Below are positions 40,234 to 50,592 of a DNA stretch of 64,000 nucleotides, piece by piece (positions within the stretch are counted from its first letter, which is position 1; each line of letters begins with the position of its first letter). The translations under genes and the position numbers were made by a program. The notes below the pieces were generated by a model. The model was not told the origin of the DNA. It made no database searches and saw only the letters and a program-made list of their open reading frames with translations. Origin of the DNA: Mesotoga prima MesG1.Ag.4.2 (GTDB lineage: Bacteria > Thermotogota > Thermotogae > Petrotogales > Kosmotogaceae); NCBI RefSeq assembly GCF_000147715.2, contig NC_017934.1, forward strand, positions 1,240,001 through 1,304,000, in the 5' to 3' direction.

Positions 40234-41943
40234 TCATCGGTTTTCCTGAGTGTCAGTGATACCGTGTTTTTCCAACTTGTAGTATAGACTCCTTATGCTT
40301 ATCCCAAGTTCGTTCGAAGTCTTCGTCTTGTTCCAATCGTTTCTTTGAAGAGAGTCTTTTATTATCTCTTTTTCGTAGTCATCCAGAAGGGTCGATAGAC
40401 TTCCCTCGGGTAGCTTCTCTCTCTTATCCGGTTTCTCAAGAATTCCCTTTATATGAGAAAGCCGTATAGTTTTTTCTTCTAGTTCCATACTTATCATTGC
40501 CCTTCCGATGACGTTTTCAAGTTCTCTTACGTTTCCGGGCCAGTCGTGTTTCTCAAACATGCGCAGAACTGCAGGATCGATTTCTGTAACCATCCTTCCG
40601 TACTCCTGATTTAACCTCATCATCACTACCCTCGCTATCTCGGGAATATCCTCTGGCCTCTCTTTGAGCGGAGGAATTACGATTGGCACAACATTCAGAC
40701 GATAGTATAGGTCGGGAAGGAATTCACCGGACGCGACGAGTTTCTCAAGACTCACGTTGGTCGCCGCAATTACTCTGACATCGAGTTTGTAGGTCTGATT
40801 TCCACCAACCGGCTTTATCTCCCTATCTTGAAGGAACTTCAGAAATTTTGACTGAACAGAGAGACTCATCTTAGCAACTTCATCGAGAAATACGGTTCCT
40901 CCGTTTGCCTCTTGAAGAAGACCCTTCTTTCCCCCTCTCCGGGCTCCTGTGAAAGCACCTTCGACATATCCGAAGAGCTCCGATTCGAGGAGGTTTTCCG
41001 GCAGGGCAGCGCAGTTAACACTTATGAAGCTTTCTTCTCGTCTATCACTGGAATTGTGAATTGCGTGCGCGAAGAGTTCTTTTCCAGTTCCGCTCTGACC
41101 GTTCAGCAGTACTGTTGCCCTTGTCTTTGAAACCTTTCTCGCCTGATCAATCGCTACCTGCATCAGCTTAGACGAACCGGCGATATCGTCAAAAGTATAC
41201 TTTGCCTTCATGTATCGAAGGAGGCGCTTCGTGTCCTCCAGTTCCCTCGCGAGTCTCTCTATCTCGGAGATGTCATGAACGACACCCACGCTTCCCTTAA
41301 ACTCACCCTTCACGAAAAGGGGAGTGACGTTGACCAGCACTTCCTTTCTGTTCGGACCGACTTTCAGCCTTGCGTTGTATATCGGCTTCCTCGTTCTCAC
41401 AACTTCCAGATGAAGAGAGGAACCTTCCGCAATGTCAACTGTGGCCATTTTTCCAATGACGAAATCGGGACTCATTCCTGTTATTCTGGTGTAGGCCCTG
41501 TTTACGAGAACGATCTTTCCCTTTTCATCGGCCACCGAAATTGCATCGTATGTTGCATCTATGATGGACGTCAATAGACCCTCCATCTCCTTATGGTTAA
41601 TGACTTCCTCGGCCATCTTTTCGACATTTGTTATGTCGCGGAATACAGCCATTGCAGCATGGACTTCACCTTGTGAGTTGACGATGGGGAATCTTGAAGT
41701 TACTATCGTCTTTTCCTTGAGATACTGAATTCTGTTGAGCTCCGGCTCACCACTCTTCAGAACGATGTGCAACCTAGTGTTGGGTATGGTTTCTCTTACG
41801 GGAGCACCGGTCGCTTCCTCTCCATTCACTCCTAGAATTTCGAGGGCCTCGTCGTTTATGAAGGCTATCGTCTCGTCTGAATCGACAACTATTATTCCCT
41901 CTATCAGCGAATTCAGAATCCTTTCGAAAAGCTCTCTCTCCAT
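40234..41943 (-). CDS. Sigma-54-dependent transcriptional activator with two PAS domains
   Basis: A 569-residue enhancer-binding protein. The first PAS domain (residues about 5-110) contains [23 protein letters not shown], the second (about 130-245) [23 protein letters not shown]. The AAA+ domain has [16 protein letters not shown] (Walker A), [22 protein letters not shown] (the GAFTGA sigma-54 loop) and [13 protein letters not shown] (Walker B). A Fis-type HTH ([27 protein letters not shown]) ends it. I use the ATG at 41943 preceded by GAGGT; a GTG at 41964 overlapping ksgA is possible. The signal and target genes are unknown. Confidence 0.92.
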   Translation of the reverse strand: MERELFERILNSLIEGIIVVDSDETIAFINDEALEILGVNGEEATGAPVRETIPNTRLHIVLKSGEPELNRIQYLKEKTIVTSRFPIVNSQGEVHAAMAVFRDITNVEKMAEEVINHKEMEGLLTSIIDATYDAISVADEKGKIVLVNRAYTRITGMSPDFVIGKMATVDIAEGSSLHLEVVRTRKPIYNARLKVGPNRKEVLVNVTPLFVKGEFKGSVGVVHDISEIERLARELEDTKRLLRYMKAKYTFDDIAGSSKLMQVAIDQARKVSKTRATVLLNGQSGTGKELFAHAIHNSSDRREESFISVNCAALPENLLESELFGYVEGAFTGARRGGKKGLLQEANGGTVFLDEVAKMSLSVQSKFLKFLQDREIKPVGGNQTYKLDVRVIAATNVSLEKLVASGEFLPDLYYRLNVVPIVIPPLKERPEDIPEIARVVMMRLNQEYGRMVTEIDPAVLRMFEKHDWPGNVRELENVIGRAMISMELEEKTIRLSHIKGILEKPDKREKLPEGSLSTLLDDYEKEIIKDSLQRNDWNKTKTSNELGISIRSLYYKLEKHGITDTQENR

Positions 41944-41960
41944 TGCTTGACCTCTTTCGG

Positions 41961-42758
41961 TCACACACCACCTTCAGGATATATGTTCTTGAACAAGCTT
42001 ACGAAATCATCTACGCTTAGTTCTTCTGCCCTGACATCGACTCCTATAGCCATTGACCCGAGCAATTCCTCTGGTAAGTCCACGATGCTTTTCAGATTGT
42101 TCTTCAGCTTCTTCCGTCTCTGAGAGAAACAATGCCTGACAAATTTCCTGTACTGATCCCTTCTGGCTTCTCCTATCGGAGGGTTCTCAAGCAGTGACAG
42201 CTCAATCACCATCGAGTCCACTTCTGGCTGCGGAATGAACTCCTTTCTCGAAACCTGAAAAAGCTCTCTCACTTCGGAAAAAGTATTAACATTCACCGTC
42301 AGTATACCGTATTCCTTCGTACGGGGTGTTGCGGTCAATCTATCCGCATACTCCTTCTGAACCATTAGCACAGCCCTGTCAAATGATGGCCCATCGAACA
42401 TTATTCTCTCGATAATGGGAGAGGTAATGTAATAAGGAATGTTGGCAACATACGTGACGGAGTCGGGCAAAGTAGATAGATCGGCCTTGAGAAAGTCCTC
42501 GTAACGAAGCTCGCACCGTTCGCCCTCCAGCCTTCGGTTGCCTTCGGAGAACCTTGTGTCTATTTCAAACCCGATAACTCTGTAGCCTTTCTCTAACAGG
42601 ATAGAAGTGAGCGAACCGGATCCTACGCCTATTTCGACTATAGTCGTCGACGGATTCAGTTCCACTGATTCGACAATCCTGCGAGAGACTCTGTCTGACT
42701 TCAGGAAGTTCTGCCCCAGCGCCTTGTTTAGCCTTATGTTTATCGATTTCTCTCCCAT
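41961..42758 (-). CDS. rsmA: 16S rRNA adenine dimethyltransferase RsmA/KsgA
   Basis: A 265-residue methyltransferase that dimethylates two adjacent adenines in helix 45 of 16S rRNA. It has the SAM site [27 protein letters not shown] and the catalytic [16 protein letters not shown] motif, plus the C-terminal domain with [17 protein letters not shown]. Length is typical. It is followed, with overlap or near overlap, by the sigma-54 activator gene on the same strand. Confidence 0.95.
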   Translation of the reverse strand: MGEKSINIRLNKALGQNFLKSDRVSRRIVESVELNPSTTIVEIGVGSGSLTSILLEKGYRVIGFEIDTRFSEGNRRLEGERCELRYEDFLKADLSTLPDSVTYVANIPYYITSPIIERIMFDGPSFDRAVLMVQKEYADRLTATPRTKEYGILTVNVNTFSEVRELFQVSRKEFIPQPEVDSMVIELSLLENPPIGEARRDQYRKFVRHCFSQRRKKLKNNLKSIVDLPEELLGSMAIGVDVRAEELSVDDFVSLFKNIYPEGGV

Positions 42759-42803
42759 TGCTCCTCCGTTTCAGATAGGATCTCCGTAACTCTCCTATCT
42801 AAG

Positions 42804-42829
42804 CAAAAAAACCCGTCGGAAAGACGGGT
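42804..42829 (-). terminator. Intrinsic terminator after tRNA-Ser(GGA)
   Basis: On the minus strand ACCCGTC-TTTCC-GACGGGT is followed by TTTTTTT, just downstream of the tRNA gene. Confidence 0.85.
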
Positions 42830-42836
42830 GGTTTTC

Positions 42837-42927
42837 TGGCGGAGAGAGTGGGATTTGAACCCACGGACGAGTTGTGCTCGTCATACGCTCTCCAGGCGTA
42901 CGCCTTCGACCGCTCGGCCATCTCTCC
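42837..42927 (-). tRNA. tRNA-Ser (GGA)
   Basis: Read on the minus strand: acceptor GGAGAGA pairs with TCTCTCC, a long variable arm (GACGAGCACAACTCGTC), T-loop GGTTCAAATCC, anticodon loop CTGGAGA with anticodon GGA, and encoded CCA at 42837-42839. Confidence 0.97.
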
Positions 42928-43026
42928 AACAGTCACAATTATATAGTTCGCAGTTTGAGTTGTCAACGAGATTCTGTGGTAAACTAAATGCTAGGTATAG
43001 AAATGTTTATATTTGGGGGTGTCTTA

Positions 43027-44343
43027 ATGAAGAAGCTATTCGGAACCGACGGGATAAGGGGCGTTATCAACGAAGAGCTCACACCCGAACTTGCAATGAA
43101 GCTTGGCAATGCCATTGGCAGATACTACACGGGAAAGTATAGCAGGTTTATCATAGCAAAAGACACGAGGAGCTCCTGTGATCTTCTAGAAAGCGCAATG
43201 GCCGCAGGAGCCGCCTCCGCCGGGATGAACGTCGAGTTCGCAGGCGTAATTCCTACTCCAGCATTAGCGTATATCACGAACAAGGAGGCGACGTTGGGAG
43301 CTGTTATTTCTGCTTCCCATAATCCCGCTGTTTACAACGGAATCAAGGTTCTCGCCAAGGGAATGAAGATATCCGACGAAGACGAAGTGGAGATAGAAAA
43401 CCTCATAATCGACACCCCATTTCACTATACATTTTATTCTGGAGTCGGCAAGATTAGTTATAAAGATCACTATAGAGATGAGTATATCGAGTATGTTCTG
43501 GGTCTTTACAGGAATGAGAGACTCCCTTCTGACGGGATCGTTGTCGACGGTGCCAACGGAGCGATTTCGACCGTCATATCTATGGTATACGAAAGCCTAG
43601 GTATAGGTGCGGAGCTTCGAGGAATCGAACCGAACGGGATTAACATCAACGATAACTGCGGATCGCTATTTCCGAACTTCCTAGGCGATTCATTAAAGAA
43701 AGGACAGATCGGGGTTCTTTTCGATGGAGATGCAGACAGATGTCTATTCGTTCTTCCGGGCTCCAAGTTGATAGACGGCGATATGTTGATGGCGCTCAAT
43801 TCGAGAAAGCTTGTGAACCAGGGAAGGTTGAAGGGCAATAGGGTCGTTGCAACTGTAATGTCAAACCTCGGCTTCGAGAAGTATCTCACCTCAAAGAACA
43901 TCTCGCTGGACAGAACAAAGGTTGGCGACAAATACGTTCTCGAAAGAATGCTGCAGACAGGCGGAGTCCTTGGAGGAGAGCAATCTGGTCATATCATCTT
44001 CCTCGACAGGAGTACTACCGGCGATGGTCTCATCACTTCACTTGAAACATTGAACTCACTCGAAGAGCTTGGCGAAAGCCTCGAAGAGTTTGCCGCTTCT
44101 TTCCCCGTCTACCCACAGTTGTTGAAGAACGTTCCCGTATCAAACAAGAAGCTGGTCATGGAAGACATGAATCTTAAAAATAGACTCGAAGAACTGAAGC
44201 AGAAAGATGATCTTCGAATCGTTCTCAGGCCGTCAGGCACGGAGCCGTACATTAGAGTCATGGTTGAAGGAGCCGAGCAGCTGTTGGTCGAGGAGATCTG
44301 TCAGGAGCTGGTCGAGTTAGTGCAGGAGTGTAGTAATGGATAG
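43027..44343 (+). CDS. glmM: Phosphoglucosamine mutase
   Basis: A 438-residue alpha-D-phosphohexomutase converting glucosamine-6-phosphate to glucosamine-1-phosphate for UDP-GlcNAc synthesis. [18 protein letters not shown] is the N-terminal signature, [18 protein letters not shown] holds the phosphoserine, [10 protein letters not shown] the Mg loop, GGEQSGHI the sugar loop and [15 protein letters not shown] the phosphate loop. I start at the ATG at 43027 after GGGGGTG, which drops 13 spurious N-terminal residues. It overlaps uvrA by eight bases. Confidence 0.95.
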   Translation: MKKLFGTDGIRGVINEELTPELAMKLGNAIGRYYTGKYSRFIIAKDTRSSCDLLESAMAAGAASAGMNVEFAGVIPTPALAYITNKEATLGAVISASHNPAVYNGIKVLAKGMKISDEDEVEIENLIIDTPFHYTFYSGVGKISYKDHYRDEYIEYVLGLYRNERLPSDGIVVDGANGAISTVISMVYESLGIGAELRGIEPNGININDNCGSLFPNFLGDSLKKGQIGVLFDGDADRCLFVLPGSKLIDGDMLMALNSRKLVNQGRLKGNRVVATVMSNLGFEKYLTSKNISLDRTKVGDKYVLERMLQTGGVLGGEQSGHIIFLDRSTTGDGLITSLETLNSLEELGESLEEFAASFPVYPQLLKNVPVSNKKLVMEDMNLKNRLEELKQKDDLRIVLRPSGTEPYIRVMVEGAEQLLVEEICQELVELVQECSNG

Positions 44344-47173
44344 GTATATATATGTGAAAGGCGCCAGGGTACACAATCTGAAAAATGTCAATGTCGCAAT
44401 CCCCAAGAATTCCTTGACTATTATTACCGGCCTGTCCGGATCGGGAAAGTCCTCGCTGGCACTCGACACAATTTACGCAGAAGGTCAGAGGCGATATCTC
44501 GAATCTCTTTCCACTTACGCTAGACAGTTTCTGGGGGAGATGAAGAAACCCGATGTAGAAAATATCGAGGGGCTTTCTCCGGCAATTGCCATAGAGCAGA
44601 AGACCGTTAGCCATAACCCGAGATCGACGGTAGGAACCGTTACGGAGATACACGACTACCTGAGAGTTTTGTTCGCCAGAGTGGGTATTCCACATTGTCC
44701 GTCGTGTGGCCGCGTAGTTCAGAAACAGAGTCTCGATGAAATCGTAGAAGGAGTTCTGAAGGAATACGGTGCGGAAGATCGAATCGCCATCTACGCCCCT
44801 GTTGCCAATGGTAAGAAGGGCGAGTTCAAGAAGGAACTTGAAGCTCTCAGAAAGAAGGGCTTTGTAAGGATCGAGATTGATGGAGAAACATACGATCTCG
44901 ACGAAGACCTCAAACTTGACAAGAACAAAAGACACACGATAAACCTAGTGGTAGATAGACTGAGGGCAGACGCCGATAACGCTTCACGTCTTGCAGACAG
45001 CATCGAGATGGCTTTGCATGAAGGGGATGGCTTCGTCGAAGTCGGTCTGGTCGATTCCGAAGAGAGAAAGATCTTCAGTGAGAATTTTGCCTGTCCCGAC
45101 TGTGGGATAAGCCTTCCCGAAATTTCGCCGAAGATCTTTTCATTCAACAACCCTTTCGGGGCCTGTCCAAAGTGTCATGGCCTTGGTTATACCATGGAAT
45201 TCTCAAAAGATCTACTTGTAGACGAAAGCCTGAGCGTTTTGAAGGGCGCCATAAAGACGATGTCAAGCAACAGGGACACATTTACCCTAAAGATGATCGT
45301 AAAAGTAATAGAATCGCTAGGCGACGACCCCGCCAAACCCTTCAAAGATCTTCGAGACGATGTGAAGAATGCCATCCTTTTTGGAACGGACAGCGACATT
45401 TCTATGAAATACAAGTCCGATCGGCTCACTTACGAGCTTAAGAGGCCCTACGAAGGCATAATCAACAATCTAAGGAGGAGATATAACGAAACACAGTCGG
45501 AAGACATGCGCTTCTGGATGGAAAGCAATTTCATGGTTCAACAGATCTGTACGCAGTGTAACGGTCAACGTTTGAGACCCGAGGCGCTTGCAGTTACTCT
45601 TGGCGGTTTGAATATCGCTCAGATATCCGATCTCACAATCCAGGAAATCTACGACTTCATGACAGGTATTTATTTCACGGATTTTCAGCGGGAAATAGTC
45701 GGAGAACTCCTGAGTGAGATAGAGAAGCGGCTCAAGTTTCTGGTGGATGTGGGACTCGACTACATCACCCTGTCCAGATACGCCATGACGCTTTCAGGAG
45801 GGGAATCCCAAAGAATAAGACTTGCGACACAGATCGGTTCCGGCCTTACGGGGGTTACCTATGTGCTCGATGAGCCAACCATAGGGCTACATTCAAGAGA
45901 CAATGACAGGTTGATAAAGACACTGAAGAACCTCAGGGATCTGGGAAACACCGTAATAGTTGTCGAACACGACGAAGAGGTCATAAGAAGCTCCGACTAC
46001 ATCGTGGATGTGGGACCGGGAGCAGGAGTTCACGGAGGAGAGATCGTTTATCAGGGGACAACTCAGGCGCTTCTCGATAACCCGCCAGAAGGATCTCTTA
46101 CGGGAAAGTATCTAAATGGCGACCTATCCGTTCCTAGATTCGAATCGGCGAACAACTCAAATGGAAAGTTTCTCACTGTAAAGGGCGCGGAGAAGAACAA
46201 TCTTAAGCATATTGACGTTTCATTTCCGCTCGGCAAATTCATAACGGTAACCGGTGTATCTGGAAGTGGCAAGAGCTCTCTAGTCATGGACACGGTGTAC
46301 CCTTCACTCAAAGTTGCACTGGGTGCATCCAATTCCTCCTCCGAAAAGCTGGCAGAGCTCATAGGCTGGGAGGAGATCGACAACGTAATAGTTATCGACC
46401 AGAACCCAATAGGCAGAACGCCGAGATCCAATCCTGCAACATACACGGGGCTCTTCGATCACGTAAGGGATCTCTTCGCCAAGACTCAGGAAGCAAGAGC
46501 AAGGGGCTACGACAAAGGGCGTTTTTCCTTCAACGTCAAAGGCGGAAGATGCGAGGCCTGTCAAGGGCATGGGCTTATAAAGATAGAGATGCAGTTCCTT
46601 CCCGATGTCTACGTCGAGTGCGATGTCTGCAAAGGCAGGCGATACAATAAAGAGACTCTCGAGATACGCTACCGTGGAAAGACTATTTCCGACATTCTAA
46701 ACATGACAGTCGAAGAAGCCTTGACTTTCTTTGAAAGAATACCTACACTAAAGAGAATCCTCGGACTTCTGAATGACGTCGGACTTGGATACATACGACT
46801 GGGTCAGCCCGCTACAACGCTTTCGGGGGGAGAGGCTCAGAGAATAAAACTGGCCTCGGAGCTGAAGAAGACCTCTACGGGCAGAACCTTCTACATTCTC
46901 GATGAGCCGACAACCGGCCTGCATTTCGACGATGTGGCTAAACTCGTACAGGTCTTGAAACGCCTCGTAGAAAAGGGCAATACGGTCGTGGTCGTCGAAC
47001 ACAACATGGACGTCGTCAAAAACGCCGATTACATAATAGATTTGGGACCCGAAGGCGGTGCAAACGGCGGAGAAGTCGTGATTTCCGGAACCCCCGAAGA
47101 AGTGGCCGAATATAGCCACAGTCATACCGGATATTATCTCAAGAAACAACTCTCACAGCTTGAAGCGTTCTAG
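44336..47173 (+). CDS. uvrA: Excinuclease ABC subunit A
   Basis: A 945-residue DNA damage sensor of nucleotide excision repair. Two ABC ATPase modules are visible: [25 protein letters not shown] with signature [13 protein letters not shown], and [15 protein letters not shown] with [16 protein letters not shown]. Zinc sites appear as [17 protein letters not shown]...CPKCHGLG and CEACQGHGL...CDVCKGRRY. The ATG lies inside the end of glmM, so translation is probably coupled. Repeat DNA begins after the stop. Confidence 0.97.
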   Translation: MDRYIYVKGARVHNLKNVNVAIPKNSLTIITGLSGSGKSSLALDTIYAEGQRRYLESLSTYARQFLGEMKKPDVENIEGLSPAIAIEQKTVSHNPRSTVGTVTEIHDYLRVLFARVGIPHCPSCGRVVQKQSLDEIVEGVLKEYGAEDRIAIYAPVANGKKGEFKKELEALRKKGFVRIEIDGETYDLDEDLKLDKNKRHTINLVVDRLRADADNASRLADSIEMALHEGDGFVEVGLVDSEERKIFSENFACPDCGISLPEISPKIFSFNNPFGACPKCHGLGYTMEFSKDLLVDESLSVLKGAIKTMSSNRDTFTLKMIVKVIESLGDDPAKPFKDLRDDVKNAILFGTDSDISMKYKSDRLTYELKRPYEGIINNLRRRYNETQSEDMRFWMESNFMVQQICTQCNGQRLRPEALAVTLGGLNIAQISDLTIQEIYDFMTGIYFTDFQREIVGELLSEIEKRLKFLVDVGLDYITLSRYAMTLSGGESQRIRLATQIGSGLTGVTYVLDEPTIGLHSRDNDRLIKTLKNLRDLGNTVIVVEHDEEVIRSSDYIVDVGPGAGVHGGEIVYQGTTQALLDNPPEGSLTGKYLNGDLSVPRFESANNSNGKFLTVKGAEKNNLKHIDVSFPLGKFITVTGVSGSGKSSLVMDTVYPSLKVALGASNSSSEKLAELIGWEEIDNVIVIDQNPIGRTPRSNPATYTGLFDHVRDLFAKTQEARARGYDKGRFSFNVKGGRCEACQGHGLIKIEMQFLPDVYVECDVCKGRRYNKETLEIRYRGKTISDILNMTVEEALTFFERIPTLKRILGLLNDVGLGYIRLGQPATTLSGGEAQRIKLASELKKTSTGRTFYILDEPTTGLHFDDVAKLVQVLKRLVEKGNTVVVVEHNMDVVKNADYIIDLGPEGGANGGEVVISGTPEEVAEYSHSHTGYYLKKQLSQLEAF

Positions 47174-48030
47174 TTCCACATCGGGAACTATCGGCCTAGG
47201 TGTGATGCTACTTTAGGGAACAAGCGATTTCGAAGCCAGTCTGCTGACGCAGGCCAGTCAGGCCCCGCCTGGCCAGTCTGGCTTCTCGTAAGCAAAGTGA
47301 ATTCTCGACAATGCTCTTTCTCAGCTCTTCAAAGCCTTCAGCGCTCAGCGGGTCTTCGTTCTTGAGCTTCCAGCGGCTCTTAGATCGGGATGCTGAAACA
47401 AGTTCATGACGCGAAGGGCAGGGTATCGATTACAGGGTATGGCGTCTGGTGAACATAACCGGCAATCAATTCAGGTTTCAGTGCAACTGAGGAAGTTATC
47501 CCGTCAGCGGCTTTTGGAAGTCCCTCTCATTGTCATCCCGAACTTGTTTCGGGATCTTGGTGTTGATCTTATCCAAGGACGGGTTCATGACTTGCGACGA
47601 GAAGTACGGTTTTTCACAGCGACCAGCGGGTCTTCGTTCTTGAGCGTACAGCGGTTCTTAGGTATGCGCGAAAAATGGGACAGACAATAGGAACCAGTCA
47701 GTCCCTATTTTTCGCTCTCGTCTTCTCGTGAGCGAGGCGAACTCTCGAATACGCTCTTTCTCGGTTATCTCATTCTAGAACAAGGATGCTGAAACAAGTT
47801 CAGCATGACAAATTATTACGCTTTCAGAATCAACAATGCTTTCATGCCGTCTAGTCTTCTCAAAGGTCCCACACACTGTCATCCCGAACTTGTTTCGGGA
47901 TCTTGGTGTTGATGTTATCCAAGGACGGGTCCTTGACCAAGAACGAAGAATAGATCCATGCTCTGGAAGAACAGGTTTTTTCTTCTGAGAACGGTGAACC
48001 ATTCAACAGCAAACCGGCATCTGCTGCTAT
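47174..48030. repeat. Composite repeat block
   Basis: Includes GCCAGT-linked hairpins (CTGCTGACGCAG, CAGGCCCCGCCTG; 47234-47290), CTTCAGCGCTCAGCGGG units, TGTCATCCCGAACTTGTTTC inverted repeats with GGGATC at 47530 and 47879, a GCGAAAAATGGGACAGACAATAGGAACC..GTCAGTCCCTATTTTTCGC palindromic element (47667-47723), a CTCGTGAGCGAGGCGAAC unit, and GCTGAAACAAGTTCAGCATGAC (47788-47809). No gene is present. Confidence 0.8.
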
Positions 48031-48035
48031 GGCAC

Positions 48036-48110
48036 ACGGTGAGTAGCCCAGGGGGATTTCAGCCCCAGCTCTCTCAGAACCGGACTTGAAGCTCTCGATT
48101 CATCCGGCTC
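48036..48110 (-). mobile_element. Group II intron 3' end remnant (domains V and VI)
   Basis: On the minus strand a 34-base domain V (48077-48110) starts GAGCCGGATGAATC, has a GAGA loop, and ends CAAGTCCGGTTC; GAGCCGGA pairs with TCCGGTTC in the canonical way, including the catalytic AGC. It is followed by a domain VI-like stem (AGCTGGGGCTGAAATCCCCC) and CTACTCACC. No reverse transcriptase frame lies upstream (48111-48300), so this is a truncated relic. The spurious plus-strand frame over it is not a gene. A GCGGGCAA...TTTGCCCGC hairpin sits at 48171-48200. Confidence 0.75.
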
Positions 48111-48323
48111 CCATTATCCAGCCGAATAGAATATCTTCATTGTCCAGTGTACAAATAGATGAGGCTCCCTGCGGGCAAGAGCTCCTAGCCATTTGCCCGC
48201 TTTTGTGTGACCGCTCCTTTTGTAGTGTAAGATCGATTTGGGAGATCTCTCGTAGGTCAGTTGTTGTTTAACAGCAAATGTTGGCATCGCACTGGATAAT
48301 CAAAGATTTTTATGGGGGGTTTA

Positions 48324-49370
48324 ATGGTGAATTTTGTCCTCGACAAGGGAAGGGGAGCTGAGCTCCTTCTATCTTTGTTCAGATTGAATAACCATGAAAA
48401 GCTGACTCCAAACGACGGAGAGTCCCTAGAAGCCCTCTCTGACTGGGTTTTCAAGGCAAGGCTTTCTCTCACGGAGGAGACTCTAACATCACTCGCAAGA
48501 CTTTTCAGCTGGGAGGCCTTCTTTGGTTTGAAGATTATCCCTTACTTCTTCCTCGAAGGTTCCCCTACTCCGTCAGGTCTACTGAAGATGATAGAAAGGA
48601 TATCTCCCGAAAGGCTTCTTTCGATGTTTCTTAGCAACGATTTCATGCCGCTTGAAAAGAAGAATGATGTTTTTTTAAAATCTTTAGAGGAAAATGAAAA
48701 GGGCGCTCTTGAATATGTTTCGTCAATTCCCTGGCTCTTATCTTCTGACAGATATGAAGCGTTTCAAATGCTAATGGATCAGGCCAAGACACATGAATCC
48801 TTTCTTGAACTGCTCCGTTTTGCCGAGAAGGAGATAGCTTCAATGGTTGAACTGGAGAATCTTGTCAACTATGGAGAAGAGATTCTCCTTAAGAACACCG
48901 AGAGATTTGAAGGCTGGTTCTTACCCTTTCTACTGGATATTGAACCTTCTTCTCTCTCAGACAAGATGATCAGGCTCCACGTTTCGGCGTTTCTTGGAGG
49001 CTCAGTGATCACCGTTGAAGTTCCTGAGAAAAACTCAGTCATATCACTCATTGGAGTGGATAGAGTTAGGAAGCGGAGTCTTTCTTATGAGAAAAGGAGC
49101 GCTGCAGGTGTTATTAGTGAGCTCTCTGACCAGAATTCGCTTCGTATTCTTAAAATTGTCATGCGGTCAAGGCAATGTATCGATGAAATTGCCTTTTCGA
49201 GCGGAGTACATCGCCATGAGGTCATTGAGGTCCTTGCGGCGTTGTGCAGGCAAGGTCTAGTGATTCCAGAAATCCATGAAAAAGAGCTGACTTTCACTTC
49301 CGAAGAAAGGCTTATCGACAGTGCTCTAGAAGAAGTCAGAAAAGGAATTATGGAAGGAGCGGGCGATTGA
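48324..49370 (+). CDS. Putative ArsR-like winged-helix regulator with long N-terminal domain
   Basis: About 348 residues. The C-terminal 90 residues look like an ArsR winged helix: SDQNSLRILKIVMRSRQCIDEIAFSSGVHRHEVIEVLAALCRQGLVIP. The first 230 residues are mainly helical and resemble the N-terminal part of long ArsR/DUF5937-type regulators, though I cannot name the family. No catalytic motif is visible. I start at ATG 48324, directly after GGGGGG. It converges with the hydrolase gene across a shared hairpin at 49359-49380. Confidence 0.65.
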   Translation: MVNFVLDKGRGAELLLSLFRLNNHEKLTPNDGESLEALSDWVFKARLSLTEETLTSLARLFSWEAFFGLKIIPYFFLEGSPTPSGLLKMIERISPERLLSMFLSNDFMPLEKKNDVFLKSLEENEKGALEYVSSIPWLLSSDRYEAFQMLMDQAKTHESFLELLRFAEKEIASMVELENLVNYGEEILLKNTERFEGWFLPFLLDIEPSSLSDKMIRLHVSAFLGGSVITVEVPEKNSVISLIGVDRVRKRSLSYEKRSAAGVISELSDQNSLRILKIVMRSRQCIDEIAFSSGVHRHEVIEVLAALCRQGLVIPEIHEKELTFTSEERLIDSALEEVRKGIMEGAGD

Positions 49371-49380
49371 TCGCCCGCTA
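49359..49380. terminator. Bidirectional hairpin between convergent genes
   Basis: AGCGGGCGAT-TG-ATCGCCCGCT, a 10-bp perfect stem that covers the last codons and stop of the regulator gene and ends at the stop of the hydrolase gene. It lacks a long T-tract. Confidence 0.55.
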
Positions 49381-50127
49381 CAGCAATGTTCTTTCAAAGA
49401 AATCCGTTGAAACTGAAAAGAGTTCCTCAATCCAGTCTATCCTCTGATACTTGTGATTGGCTCCCTCTACAGTATGTATCATCAACCGTCTCGCATTTGC
49501 ATACCTCTTTACGGGAAGATATGGCACCGATTCATCGTCGGAACCATGGACAATCAGAAGATCTCCTTCATAGTTTCTGAGTTCCTCCGAAGCATCGACA
49601 CTGCGACCGTCTTCGAAGAAGATCGATCCGAGCTTCAGCCCCAGAACGTCCTTATACTCCTCGCCATCTTTGAAAGAGTAATCCTCGCGGTTGAAGAACT
49701 CCTGATTCATTATTACAGGCGACCACAGAACCAGTGAACTAATCTCGGGATGTCTCCCGGCAAAAAGCGAAGCAACCATACCACCCAGGCTGTACCCGAC
49801 AATGGCGACCTTTCCCGAACACCAGCTTCTCGATCTGACAAAGGAATAGACTTCCTCTGCGTCGCGAAGCTCAGTCAAAGGCGACATCTCGCAGAATTCC
49901 CCCTCGCTGTCTCCGGAACCCCTGAAATCAAACCTCACAGTCGCTATTCCCTTCTCGACGAGTCTTCTCGAGAGACGGGGAAATTTGAATGTGGAAACGA
50001 TGTGTTCTCCCGTGAATCCGTGGAACATCATTACTGTGGGGAAGCTATCTCCGGATCTTGGATACTCGCAGATCCCAAATATCCTCTTTCCATCCTCCCC
50101 AAATGTGAAGCTCTCCAGTTTTGACAT
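49378..50127 (-). CDS. Alpha/beta hydrolase (serine esterase/acyl peptidase type)
   Basis: A 249-residue alpha/beta hydrolase. VMMFHGFTGEH is the oxyanion region, VAIVGYSLGGMVASLFAG the nucleophile elbow (Ser), VHGSDDESVPYLP the Asp, and VEGANHKYQRI the His. GSGDSEGEFCEMSPLTELRDAEEV fits the dienelactone hydrolase/serine aminopeptidase branch. Substrate unknown, probably a short acyl ester. It precedes a broken gene and a GGDEF gene on the same strand in the order of transcription last. Confidence 0.9.
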   Translation of the reverse strand: MSKLESFTFGEDGKRIFGICEYPRSGDSFPTVMMFHGFTGEHIVSTFKFPRLSRRLVEKGIATVRFDFRGSGDSEGEFCEMSPLTELRDAEEVYSFVRSRSWCSGKVAIVGYSLGGMVASLFAGRHPEISSLVLWSPVIMNQEFFNREDYSFKDGEEYKDVLGLKLGSIFFEDGRSVDASEELRNYEGDLLIVHGSDDESVPYLPVKRYANARRLMIHTVEGANHKYQRIDWIEELFSVSTDFFERTLL

Positions 50128-50141
50128 ATCAATCCCTCGCT

Positions 50142-50592
50142 TTATCTCAGGCCCAATTTGAACTCAATAAAGCCCATTGTTTCTTCATCTATTGCAGACT
50201 TTCCAGTCGCTTCGTCCCAACTGAGTATTACGACTCCGCCGCCGTTCTCGATTTCAAGGTTTCCTGTGCTCGTCCCAGATACCGACCTTCCGCCGTTCTC
50301 AAGTTTGACCGCCCAGCGAAGTTTCTCAAAGAGCAGCTTGTAACTCTCTATAGATGGGTGATTGATCTCTTTTCTTGCAAGAACAACAACGAGTAGACCA
50401 CCTTTCTCGACATAATTCACGATGAAGCCAATCTGCTCTTCTGAAATCGCCATGAAGTCTTTCATAAAGGTATCTGCATCCGGAAGCGGAAGTATCAAGA
50501 CCTGCCCTTAGCTGGAAAAGCAAAATCAACTTTTCGATTATTACTGCTTTCAGGTTCGAAACCACTTCAGACATCTCCATTCTAATCGTCAA
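50142..50592 (-). pseudogene. Hypothetical protein, probably frameshifted
   Basis: One frame (from 50592) starts at an ATG overlapping the end of the GGDEF gene and reads MTIRMEMSEVVSNLKAVI..LLFQLRA; the other (50498 to 50142) continues VLILPLPDADTFMKDFMAISEEQIGFIVNYVEKGGLLVVVLARKE. The second part looks like a DUF4350/GldG-type glutamine-amidotransferase-like segment (EEQIGFIVNYVEKGGLLVV). A TAA lies just upstream of the second frame and it has no ribosome site. A single frameshift near 50500 would join them. Could be a sequencing error or true decay; function unknown. Confidence 0.5.

Noticed and set aside
48086-48271. 61-codon plus-strand ORF
   Set aside because: It is antisense to the group II intron domain V region and has no family likeness or ribosome site.
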